A model generated the notes under the pieces. The model did not search any database. It worked only from the letters and a program-made list of their open reading frames with translations, and was not told the DNA's origin. Below, piece after piece: positions 45,209 through 55,221 of a stretch of DNA of 64,000 nucleotides. The position numbers were made by a program, and so were the translations under genes. Origin of the DNA: Owenia fusiformis (lineage: Eukaryota > Annelida > Polychaeta > Sabellida > Oweniidae). Position 1 is the first letter of the stretch. The number at the start of each line of letters is the position of its first letter. The DNA lies in contig CAIIXF020000008.1 in assembly GCA_903813345.2 (NCBI GenBank), forward strand, positions 1,435,341 through 1,499,340, written 5' to 3'.

Positions 45209-46853
45209 ATGCATATATTTGTTAAAGTGTACATGCATTAATATTTCTCCATATACAAAGAAAGGTATTTATTGGTTGTGTTGCAGTAATTGTGCCAGCA
45301 CAACCCAGTCAATTAGGTCAGGACAATACAAAAATATTACACATACCATATCCTGTATTGGTTTTTCAATAGTCTTAACTGAACCCCTAGTAAGCTAAAG
45401 ACTGAAAGAGGTGCTTTAATATCCTCTTTTGGTTCTTTGGTTATTTTATAGCCTTAGTGCTATCATAATATGCACTGGTTGTGCCATAATACCTCAAATG
45501 TGTTTCATTATATCCCTTATCAATTCCTTAGTATACCCACAGAGCTTTAATTAGTTTCTAAATACCCATTAGTACTTCCTAATATGCCTTGTAGTGCTCT
45601 TTAGGGGCTAACTGAACACTATGATGACCTACTTGGAACCATCATGAGCTTTCAAGAGAAAGCTCATCTAACCATTTAGGGTATCTAGGAAACCATGAAG
45701 GAATACTGCAGCACCACAAGGCATACTAGGGGTCTCCAAGAGCTATGAATTTAAAAACTTCCTGGGTATACTAGGGAATCGCTAGAGGCTACAAGGAACC
45801 AATGTGGGTGACAAAAGCACAACAAGGGCATCTTTGGGAATCACTAATGGATATTAAAGTACCAATTGTGGCTATCAAAGCACCAGCAAGGCATATTAGG
45901 GAGTACTAGGGCAGATTTAGTAACCAATAGGGATTATTAAAGCATCACAAAGCAAACAAACTAAGGCATCACTTAGTGTTATTAAGGAACCAATTTTGGG
46001 TATCAAAGTTCAATCAGGGCATACTAGGTTATCACTATAAAAGGAACCAATTTGGGATATTAAACCACAACCAGCCATACTCGGTTATTGCTAAGGTTAT
46101 TTCATGAACCAATAGGAGTTATTTAAGCACAACCAAGCATCACAAAGGTCTTTAAGGAAACATATGTTTAAAGCACAACCAGGCTACCAAGGAACCAATT
46201 TGGGGTATTAAACCACAACCAGGGCATACTACATGTAGGTAATTGCTAAGGCTATTAATGAACCAATGGGGGAAATCAAAGCACAACCAAGCATACAGAG
46301 GAATCACAAAGGTCTATTAGGAACCATATGTTTAAAGCACAACCAGGATATACTAGGTTATTGCCTAGACTATTGATGAACCAATAAGGGTTATTAAAGC
46401 ACAACCAGGGCATGCAATCTTATCACTAAGGCCATTACTAAAGCTATTAAGGAACCAATCAGGATTACTAAAACAACACCAAGCATTCTAAGTAGTCCCC
46501 AAGGGCTATTAAGGAATCAATAGGGGTTATTAGAGCACAACCAGACACCAAGCATTCTAAGCAGTCCCCAAGGGCTACTAAGGAATCAATAGGGGTTATT
46601 AAAGCACTAGCATGGTATACTGGTTATTAGTAAAGCTATTAAGGAATAAAAAGGGGGCCATTAAAGCACCTCCATGGCATTCTAGGGAATCACCAAAGGC
46701 TATAGAAGAGCTAATTGCTGAGCTATCTATTTATCATTTTTGTATTGTGCTGACACAATATACTGGGTTTTGTTGGCACAATCACTACAACACAACCAGT
46801 AAATATCTTTCTTTGTATGGAGAAATATTTATATCTGTACACTTATATATGCA
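45209..46853. mobile_element. Element E: inverted-repeat ends around a degenerate minisatellite
   Basis: ATGCATATAT starts the left arm and pairs with the right end at 46853; AATATTTCTCCATA, ACAAAGAAAG and GTGCCAGCACAACCCAG (left) pair with the complements near 46765-46830. Between the arms, about 45590-46700 is a degenerate array built around GGAACCAAT, ATTAAAGCACAACCAG and GCATACTAGG with units of about 70-85 bp. No coding potential. Confidence 0.65.
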
Positions 46854-46855
46854 TA

Positions 46856-47947
46856 CAGGGTGTTTCATATGTATACATCCCCCATAAACTCATACATGTC
46901 ATATTGCCACACCATCATGTTATATATCATTTGCTCCTTATGGAAAGTTACATAGGATTGCAAAGTTTCAGAATACAGCAGTATCCCTGAAAAAAGAAAT
47001 ACCGCATCAAAGTATGTGGGTACGGGTCATCTTTAGGGGTATTTCTGGTCCGTTTGAGGGCAGTTTTAAGGGGAAATTGAGTTTCTGTATTGCAAATTTC
47101 AAGCAGTTATCATCATGGCAGAGTTCAGTGCACATGAGTGTGACAGTTATAGTGTTGTCGCGATGTGCCATAATCGTACATCGATGCATCGGCAATTTTC
47201 AGTAGTAAACATCGATGCACATCGCGATGTACATAGAGAAAAAGTTTGAGAAAAGTGCACTGAAATACCGAACTCTAATGCACTAAAAAACCGAACAGAA
47301 CAAATTAATAAGAGTACACTGGTGCATCCGGGAACTTCTAGTAACGGTGAAATGAAAGTAAAGTAGATTTTTTAAGATGAATGGTTCATTTCGACAACCT
47401 AAAACAGTTTTAAAGCGAAAGAATATCAGAAAACATTGGAAAATGAAATAAGACATGAAAAAAGGTAAGCAATTTGCGTCAAAATAAGATAAGAAAAGGC
47501 GATTTTTAGCAAATTAATTTTTTTTAAAACATCGATGTTTTGTTTCAGACATCGATGCATCGCCAGAATCAGCTTTGGCGATGTATATCGCGATGTATCG
47601 ATTAATCGCGACAACACTAGACAGTTATGCGCAAAGATGTATAGATAGGATTCTTGCAGTGGCTTATGGAGAGGCCAGGGACCCTGGTGCGACCTCTATC
47701 AATAAAAATGGATATGAGAAAAAGTGCACAGATCACCGGCCTGAGTCCAAAAATCACCAGGAATTGCACTCTAAATGACCCCGTACCCGCAATCTTTGAT
47801 ACAATGTATCTTTTTTCAGCGATACACCTGGATTCTGAAACTTTGCAATCCTATGTAACTTTCGATATGATACATAAAATGATAGGGTAGCAATGCTAGA
47901 TGTATTTGTTTATGGGGGGGGGGGGTGCAAAGATATGAAATACCCTG
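46856..47947. mobile_element. Element F: mariner-type MITE, CAGGGTGTTTCATATG termini
   Basis: Ends CAGGGTGTTTCATATGTATA and complement-like ATGAAATACCCTG, TA at 46854-46855 and 47948-47949. Arms of over 100 bp pair (CTTTGCAATCCTATGTAACT with its complement; ACGGGTCAT with ATGACCCCGT). Without the inserted element G it is about 614 bp. Confidence 0.83.
47150..47619. mobile_element. Element G: 470-bp hAT MITE, 8-bp target duplication, inserted in F
   Basis: Ends TAGTGTTGTCGCGA and complement, subterminal repeats of ATCGATG and CGATGTA. GACAGTTA flanks both sides exactly (47142-47149 and 47620-47627), the 8-bp duplication typical of hAT. Non-coding. Confidence 0.92.
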
Positions 47948-48735
47948 TATGTACATTATTACTTCTCATCTTTCAGATCACTTGATGAAGCAAACAAAGA
48001 CAAATAAATGTACCTCTTGATTGTGTTGACGTGATTGTGACAGCACAATTCAGTTATTGTAACAGTACAATCCAAAAAACAATATATGTTAAGTAGTAAT
48101 TGTTTTAATTACTTTACATGTTAGTAAGAAACCTGCAAGAAGAGGTTGGATCTTTGATTATGTAAGCCCATACATTGGTTCATCCTCTTGGAATGCACGC
48201 TAAAGGATTTAAAACTCAGTTATTGGATTATTATAATGGATCTTGGTGAAGACATGGACTATAATGATCGCTAGGAGATATATCAGGTTTGGGGTTGTCT
48301 CATGATGTAAAATCGATTATAATTTTGCTTTTATTCAGAAATGTTGGATGGTTGGGACTGGGGCTGGGGTGATAAGACAGGGGGCAGGATAGATCCCGTC
48401 CAACATCGGAGGGTGACTATTGGTCTATTTAATTTGAGACACAAATTATATTTCAGCACCTCAAACAGAGAAGCAACATCTCCTGTCCCACCATTTTACC
48501 AAATCTATGAACAGATAATGCCTCCCCTGGCTCTATACATGAGTCTATTTTTCTTTTGGACTTTCGTATATCCATACATGATTTTAGTGTTTTTACTCTT
48601 CTTCTATCTTATTGGCTTCATGACAACTTGCATTATTCCCCTGCTTGTGACTGTATACCTTATTAGGTCCCACGTTAAATCAATGATAAGTACCTATTCT
48701 ATTATTCTGATTACCAAATCCTTTTAACATCCCTT

Positions 48736-49641
48736 TTGATACCTGGATTGTGTATTGTAACTTTTATTCCAAATATGAATATGCTGTTACTCCTCATAGC
48801 AGGGGATGTTCATCCTAATCCAGGACAAAATAATTTGACATTTCTGTTCTCAAACATTAATAGCTTGACAGCCAATAACAGCCTAAGATTTGAATCCCTA
48901 AAACTCAGGGTAAATGAAATTAACCCAAGTGTTGTCGGCCTCTGTGAGGCCGGTATCTCAAAAATAAGGATGGATTCTGGTGACTTTGACTTAAATGATT
49001 ACAATACATTTTCTAGTGAACTTGGCAGGGGTCTGGTCCTTTGTACCCATAACAGTATAGTGACCAAGGCATTTAAACCTGGTGATCTTAATTTAAATGG
49101 GATTGATGCCCTTCTTTTGACTATCATTGTGAACCATAAAAGAATCCTTATTGGCTCATGCTATAGATCACCGAGCCAGAATGCCACTGAAACGCGTAAT
49201 TATTTTTCTTCATTAAACAACTTACTTGAACAAATAGAAAGGTACCGACCATCCTTTGATCATGTTATTTTGATGGGTAACCTCAACGCTAAACATTCCA
49301 TATGGTTTGACAACCAAGATACCAATCTTGCAGGGACAAAACTCTTGGAAACCTTAGATCTTAATGACTATGTTCAAATTATTAACGAACCAACTAGAAT
49401 TACTGACCATTCCAAATCATGCATAGATCATATCTTGACCAACTCACCTGATATATTTGACCATTTTGAAATATGTGACCCTATAGGCATGACCGACCAC
49501 AGCACTATCACTGCACAAATAAAGATTGGAGTAACCAAATCCAAACCTATAAAAAAGAACTATTTGGAAATACAACGAAGTCAACTTAGAAAATCTGAAC
49601 AACGCAATCAGGAACACAAACTGGTTACATATTTTAAATGA
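48736..49641 (+). CDS. LINE APE-type endonuclease segment
   Basis: 301 codons. A hydrophobic lead and GDVHPNPGQ, a motif typical of CR1-like ORF2 starts, precede the endonuclease: FSNINSL, VGLCEAG, GSCYRSPS, HVILMGNLNAKH, CIDHILTNSPDIF and MTDHSTI. The usual GDFN active-site Asp is Asn here (GNLN), which would damage nicking activity. The true frame leaves this one near 49555, where a run of A's precedes RTIWKYNEVNLENLNNAI in another frame, so the last ~30 residues are out of frame. Confidence 0.85.
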   Translation: MIPGLCIVTFIPNMNMLLLLIAGDVHPNPGQNNLTFLFSNINSLTANNSLRFESLKLRVNEINPSVVGLCEAGISKIRMDSGDFDLNDYNTFSSELGRGLVLCTHNSIVTKAFKPGDLNLNGIDALLLTIIVNHKRILIGSCYRSPSQNATETRNYFSSLNNLLEQIERYRPSFDHVILMGNLNAKHSIWFDNQDTNLAGTKLLETLDLNDYVQIINEPTRITDHSKSCIDHILTNSPDIFDHFEICDPIGMTDHSTITAQIKIGVTKSKPIKKNYLEIQRSQLRKSEQRNQEHKLVTYFK

Positions 49642-50107
49642 GAATATAGACTTAGATTTGGCTACCTCTAACTTTATGAATAAACTCATGGATATACAAA
49701 TCCAGAATTCCAAATAAAATTATAACTGTTCGGTCAAATGATCAGCCATGGATCACCAGTACACTTAAAAAAGAACTATCGAAGAAGAAAACGCTTTACA
49801 AGAAATTTTCCAAATCTCCCTCTCAACTTAATAAATTAATATATGACCAACAGGCAACTAAAGTTGCCCAACTTGTTGAACAAGCCAAAATAGATCACGA
49901 AAAAAAGACCTTATCATCAATTGACCAGCTAAATAAGTCCGATAAAAATTATTGGAGAATCATCAAATCATTTTTAGGCACAAATTTGACGAAAAACAGC
50001 ATATCTAGCATTTATGATGAAATTACTGGACACGCACTTTCAAATAACCTTGATATTGCAAACAAATTCATGAACTATTTTGCCATACAGATGCCAGTTT
50101 TGACCAT

Positions 50108-51871
50108 TTGCCTCTATTCCCTATGAGGACAAATTCTTTACTCATTTCCGCTAAGACTGACCAATTTGAAATTATGAAAATAATTCTCTCCTTAGATACC
50201 TCCAAAGCACGCGGGCCAGATAATATCACAAACAAAATGTTGAACCTTACAGCTCATACCATTTCAAAGCCTCTTACCATATTATTTAATAAACTTCTAA
50301 CTAAATGCACTTATCCAGATATTTGGAAAATAGGCAATGTTTGTCCAATCTTTAAAAAAAAAGATAAATCAAATGTTAATAACTACAGACCTATCACCTT
50401 GCTAAGCTCCATATCCAAAGTTTTTGAAAAGGTTCTTGCTGACAGAATCAGAAAACACTTACTTGATAATGATCTTCTTTTTAAGTATCAGTCCGGATTT
50501 TTACCTGGTCATAGCACCATTCATCAACTTTTATGTATCGAGCATACTTTTGAACAAGGACAAGCCTCCAAAACAATATTTTTGGACGTAGCCGCCGCTT
50601 TTGACCGGGTTCCGCACTCGTTACTCCTCCATAAACTCAAGGCGTATGGTTTTCAAGGTCAAATCCTTAAAATGATCACATCTTATCTTACCAACAGGAA
50701 AATTGCTGTTCAAATTTCTGGTGAGACCTCCAATTACTCAGAAACTAATTTTATAAACTGCGGTGTCCCACAGGGCTCAATACTAGGGCCAATACTTTTT
50801 CTAATATATATTAATGACCTTCCAGACAATCTGGATGGCCATTGCTACATTTATGCAGATGATACCTCATTACACCATCCTTTTGACCCAAAACAACCAC
50901 AACAAATAGAAGCAGTGGTAAAAGCCAATCTAATTAAAGTAGAAGAATGGTCTAACACTTGGAAACTTGATTTTAAACCGGAGAAGAGTTCCGAGATGAT
51001 TTTTCACTCACCTAGAACAAAAACTGATAATGTGTCAACTTCAAAACTAAACAATATAGAAATCAAAAGAGATACCGAGCACAAACATTTAGGACTCATT
51101 TTTGACCCATGTTTATCTTACGATAAGCATATTGGTGATTTACTAGTCAAAATAAGAAAAATGTTAAACCCATTAAAGAAACTCAAATTCAAGCTTGGGA
51201 GCAAGCACCTAGAAACAATCTTCAACTCATTCATTCTTCCTCACTTTGATTATGGTGCCATTTTATATGGCACAGCTTCTAAATTTCTTTTGCGAAGACT
51301 CGATAGTCTATATTACACAGCGGCACTCTATTGTTCTGGCTGCATCCAAGGGAGCAGTACAGAAAAGGTCCTAAGTCTCCTAAACTGGCCAACACTTGAA
51401 TCTAGACGTAGAATACAATCAAATAATTTTATGTTCAAAGTTGCCAATGGTACAAGTCCCTCATATATCACAGACATTTTTGATAAGTATAGTAATGTTA
51501 GGAACAGAAACTTGAGATACATTGATCCATTAAAAATGCCCATAAGATGCTCTGCTAGATTCTCATCCTCAGCAATACCTTCTGCAATCTCAAAATGGCT
51601 AGAGCTCCCCCCTTCTATTAAAACCAAGAAAACTCTTCATAATTTCAAAAAACACCAACGGCTTTTCCTCCAAAACCCCTCTAAAATTTTGACCACAAGT
51701 CAACTCAATCTTTCTAGATGGCATGAGATAGTGGTGAATAAAGTAAGAGCTGACTTATTTTTTAAAGCTCAATTTTATGCCCATAATTTTAACTCTGTAC
51801 TGTCCCCAGTACGATTTTATCTCCATTTTGAAAACAGGAAACCCAAACTTAAGCATAGATGTAAACTCTAA
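50108..51871 (+). CDS. LINE reverse transcriptase segment
   Basis: 587 codons, continuous. It contains RT palm and finger motifs in order: KARGPDNITNKML, NNYRPITLLSSISKVFEKVL, YQSGFLPGHSTI, KTIFLDVAAAFDRVPH, NCGVPQGSILGPILFLIYIND, and the catalytic YADD at about 50851. A thumb and a C-terminal region without a clear zinc knuckle follow (ELPPSIKTKKTLHNFKKH). It has no own start: the frame is entered from upstream through a frameshift near 50088 (DHLPLFPMRTN continues ASF). Catalytic residues are intact, so this is a recently inactivated copy. Confidence 0.9.
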   Translation: MPLFPMRTNSLLISAKTDQFEIMKIILSLDTSKARGPDNITNKMLNLTAHTISKPLTILFNKLLTKCTYPDIWKIGNVCPIFKKKDKSNVNNYRPITLLSSISKVFEKVLADRIRKHLLDNDLLFKYQSGFLPGHSTIHQLLCIEHTFEQGQASKTIFLDVAAAFDRVPHSLLLHKLKAYGFQGQILKMITSYLTNRKIAVQISGETSNYSETNFINCGVPQGSILGPILFLIYINDLPDNLDGHCYIYADDTSLHHPFDPKQPQQIEAVVKANLIKVEEWSNTWKLDFKPEKSSEMIFHSPRTKTDNVSTSKLNNIEIKRDTEHKHLGLIFDPCLSYDKHIGDLLVKIRKMLNPLKKLKFKLGSKHLETIFNSFILPHFDYGAILYGTASKFLLRRLDSLYYTAALYCSGCIQGSSTEKVLSLLNWPTLESRRRIQSNNFMFKVANGTSPSYITDIFDKYSNVRNRNLRYIDPLKMPIRCSARFSSSAIPSAISKWLELPPSIKTKKTLHNFKKHQRLFLQNPSKILTTSQLNLSRWHEIVVNKVRADLFFKAQFYAHNFNSVLSPVRFYLHFENRKPKLKHRCKL

Positions 51872-52950
51872 AGCCATTTCACTGATACTTGACTTCATTA
51901 TAGACAATAGCTAATTCCCTCCCTCATGTCTCTCTCTATGATATCCTGTTGTCCTGTCACACCTGCTCCGGTCCGGGACCCTGTCTGCCTGCCACCCCAG
52001 CCTCTCACCATTCCTATATAATGCCCTCTGGCGATTTAGGGATGCTATTGTAATTGTATTTTAAACTATATCAATGAAATAAATAAATAAAAAAAAATGT
52101 TGGATGGTTTACATTTGCTATTAATATCAAACTCACCATTTATGAGTACCAGCATATTAAAACATTCATTGCCAAACATCATAAGCTTTCAATGCATGTT
52201 AATTTCAAACATATTTCCTTCGTATCCCACACACACCCTTTAAAATAGGGGGTATTTTGAGGGGTAAATCAATTATTTTCTGCTTAAATTTTATTCTATT
52301 ATTTATTATGATGAACTATTATGAACACCAGTCATCTATATTGGTCTAAAATGAAAGAAAACTATCAATAATATGCATGGGTGTAAGGTGTGGAAAGTAA
52401 ATTAAAAAGTATAGATGATAATTTATCTGAAAATAATACGAAACCAAATTATATGGAAATACGTTTTATTTTTTTCTCTCAAAAAGTGATAAAGCTATGA
52501 ACATAGGGTTACAGCAGTCTCTTAACATCATAATTGTTCATATTCAGGAATATTTTTAAGCCCAAATCCTAAATAACACAAAAGTTACGGAAGTTAACTT
52601 AAGTACCCCCTTTAACATAGGGTGCGTTTTAAGGGGTCAATCAACTATTTCTCCATAAATTATGATTTTCACACATTGAAAAAATGTTAATGCATAATTT
52701 AATGTACCATTGATCAATTTAAGCTATTTGAGATGTCTTTATGTTTCAGTTATGAAAATAATAATTAGTTTTAAATTTGGGGGTGAATTGTAGGGGGCGC
52801 CACCTATAGGACCAGTTTTCACATTCGTTGCCGGGGCTAGGACAGAGAACCAAAGCTCAAATAAGCCCAAGACCTTGCTCTACATGAATCCAGTGAGAAA
52901 CTTAGGGGACAAACTTATTTTTTAAAATTTGCTCAGCTGCTGACCTAATA

Positions 52951-53480
52951 AGAAAGGTTGGTGACGAATGTGTAAATTCAACAATTTCATGCATCATCAC
53001 ATGGCATCGTTTATCGCATCAATGGTTGTGTTCGACCATTTAATTTTTATGCAGATCGAATGAGAGATGTTTGTTGTCACTATTTTAAAGTTTAATGAAT
53101 GGTACTTGATCTACAACAGACATAATTTGTTGGATAAAAACACTTGAGCTGGACGGCTATTCTAACTGAAATGCATTTTGTATATGGGCGATTTATACGC
53201 ACACGTTGTCGTTTCGATTTTAAATGCCATGCTTAAACTCTCTATTATCTCAATTTTGGCTTAAACATGTCACATGTAATATTGATATGCTGTTGAGACA
53301 ATAATTTCCTCATTCTCAACAAGTCTATCCTTGAAAATAGTACCATGGAAACTGGGCTCACATGGTCTTGCTCAAAAGTGAATGATGGCTAAAATGACAG
53401 AAAATAAAAAAAAACGGATATAATTTTTTGCTGATTTTTTTGTAACAAAATTATTTCAAGCCACTTGCCACTATTTTGGA
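52951..53480. other. No gene recognised
   Basis: Sequence between the right end of element A and the 335-bp tandem repeat. No motif or exon of the Ig gene could be found here although it is the expected side for upstream exons. Confidence 0.4.
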
Positions 53481-53489
53481 CTGACTGAG

Positions 53490-54035
53490 AGACAGATGGA
53501 CAAATCGATGTTAAGTAAAATGGCTGAAAAAAAACTAATATAATTTTTTGCCAATTATTTGTAACAAAATTATTTCATACAACTACTCTTTACAGTGACA
53601 TGGCATTTTGCAATGCAGGACACCTGAAATTATTTGTAAAGCTAGGAAATGGGCCAAAATTAAATTTCGCAAGACAAAAATGGCGACCATTTTGAAAATA
53701 GGCAAGCTTTTGAACCAGGAGTCATAGCAGGGGAGTTTTTTGTATTGATGTTGAACAAAAATAACTTGAAACTGGAATCCTATCGACAGAGGTTTTAAGG
53801 CAAATGGTCAAAATAGGATTTTGCGAGACAGATGGACAAATCGATGTAAACTAAAATGGCTGAAAAAAAAATTACATTTTGCCGATTTTTTGTAACAAAA
53901 TTATTTCATACAACTACTCTTTACAGTGACGTGGCTTTTTACAATACAGAACAGCTGAAATTATTTGTAAAGCTAGGAAATGGGCCAAAAGTGAATTTCG
54001 CGAGACAAAAATGGCGACCATTTTGAAAATAGGCG
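53490..54035 (+). repeat. ~335-bp tandem repeat, two copies
   Basis: GACAGATGGACAAATCGATG occurs at about 53492 and 53827, followed in both by TAACAAAATTATTTCATACA, TTTGTAAAGCTAGGAAATGG and AATGGCGACCATTTTGAAAA. A partial diverged third copy precedes at about 53390-53460. Confidence 0.8.
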
Positions 54036-54124
54036 GACAAGTGAGTGATTGCAAAAGCTCACCATGTGAGCTAATAATTAGTAGATGAAAGGGGTTTATG
54101 GCAAACCAACATGGTAGTTGCAGA

Positions 54125-54888
54125 CATTGACATCGGATGATCTAATTATGTTAATTCTCCAACAAGATAGGGCTCTAAGCAATAGATCCCACAAAAGTGT
54201 CAAATGTGTTAAGAAAAATGTGCCTAGATTTATCCGCCCTTAATCACTGCCTCCCCCAGGTCACCCGATCACCCAACGTCTGCGACTACCACGTATGGGC
54301 AGAACTTACAGAATTGGTGTCTGTTGCTGTACCATTAATCCTTTACATTTATTCACTCAAAATGACTAAAATTGTGGACATACTGAACGTCTATTTATGT
54401 AAATAAAGTTGACAATAAAACTTGGTCTTTTGCAAGTTTTGGAAAACCCGTTTTGAAACGAAAATGACGTAATTTATATCATGGACGCTGGTTGACAGAC
54501 ATTATCATAAATTTGAATTTATGATATACCAAATTAAAGATGAGTTATTCCCAATCCACTGGTATATATGACATATTTTTATCATTATTTTAGGACCACC
54601 CTGTAAATGCTTTATGTAAACTAATCTAAGAAATTATTATGGAAATTACAGGTCGTAAAAAGCCGATATATGTGATTGGTCATTGTTTTTCTTTTCTGCG
54701 TCACGTAACTGTGTAAAACTACCAGAAGAGATGACGTTCACGGCCCTACAGATACAATGCCCATCGTAAAAACTATATTTTCTTGTAAGGTTACGCAACA
54801 TGGACCTCAATGCAATAACATAGGACATATTCCTATTTAGCGCTCTTTCAAATCATGACTAGGGGGGGCATACTTTCGGGACACCCTG
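54125..54888 (+). mobile_element. 3' part of a mariner element with CAGGGTGTCCC end
   Basis: At 54140-54340, plus strand, relic frames read MLILQQDRALSNRS, VKKNVPRFI and SPNVCDYHVWAEL, matching mariner QDGAPAH and SPDLNPxDYxVW contexts (second and third Asp regions) with frameshifts. The element ends at 54888 with GCATACTTTCGGGACACCCT, the same terminus as the MITE at 53-693. The 5' half was not found. Confidence 0.7.
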
Positions 54889-55221
54889 TCTATAGAAAAT
54901 CGTGAATGCCGTTCCCACGACTCGCTACCAAATCTACAATAACCATTCAGTCAATACCGCTACTTGAGCAAAATAGAGCCTCCAAGTGCGCTCCTTAGTG
55001 ATTTTTAAGTTACCTCTTCTGCACTAAGGTTCTAATAGACCGTTGGAAAGCCGAGAGTGTCAGCTTTAAGAATCCAACCTACATTCGAATTTTCGCTGAA
55101 TGCAAAATTAGATATTAACTCTTTCATCACCAATGGGTGAAATGTCTCAGTTATGTCTCAGAAACTATTCATTTGAATCACTCCATATTAGAATATGTGC
55201 ATGTTTAAGATGGAATTCTGC
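54889..55221. other. No gene recognised
   Basis: Short intergenic stretch between the mariner 3' end and the solo fold-back arm. It includes 'gaatgcaaaattagatatta', also found near 16595 (in the other orientation), so it is probably repetitive. Confidence 0.35.

Larger units (their letters stand above)
48354..52096 (+). mobile_element. CR1/Jockey-type LINE with 13-bp target duplication
   Basis: A 3.74-kb non-LTR retrotransposon inserted in element A. ATGTTGGATGGTT occurs exactly at both borders (48341-48353 and 52097-52109). The body runs from a G-rich start to an AATAAATAAATAAA-like tail. ORF2 encodes an APE endonuclease and a reverse transcriptase but is split by three frameshifts, near 49555, 49705 and 50088. 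The 48341-48727 frame upstream (with a hydrophobic stretch) is part of the 5' region; an ORF1 is not recognised. The 5' end may be truncated. Confidence 0.9.
40357..52950. mobile_element. Element A: outermost fold-back of a 12.6-kb transposon nest
   Basis: Ends TATTAGGTCAGAAGCTGAGC and, at the right, the complement of TATTAGGTCAGCAGCTGAGC, with TA usable as target duplication. Arms of about 700 bp (40357-41039 and about 52240-52950) pair along their length (for example AGTTAACTTCCGTAACTTTT with its complement, and GAACCGAG/CTCGGTTC-type blocks). Its own interior is small; most of the 12.6 kb is later insertions (B to G and a LINE). Confidence 0.8.

Noticed and set aside
48341-48727. 128-codon open frame with a hydrophobic stretch, possible membrane protein
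   Set aside because: It begins inside the LINE target duplication and is continuous with the LINE 5' region, so it is not an independent gene.
54197-54406. 69-codon frame as a gene
   Set aside because: It contains the third-Asp region of a mariner transposase in one frame of a broken copy; annotated as part of the relic.
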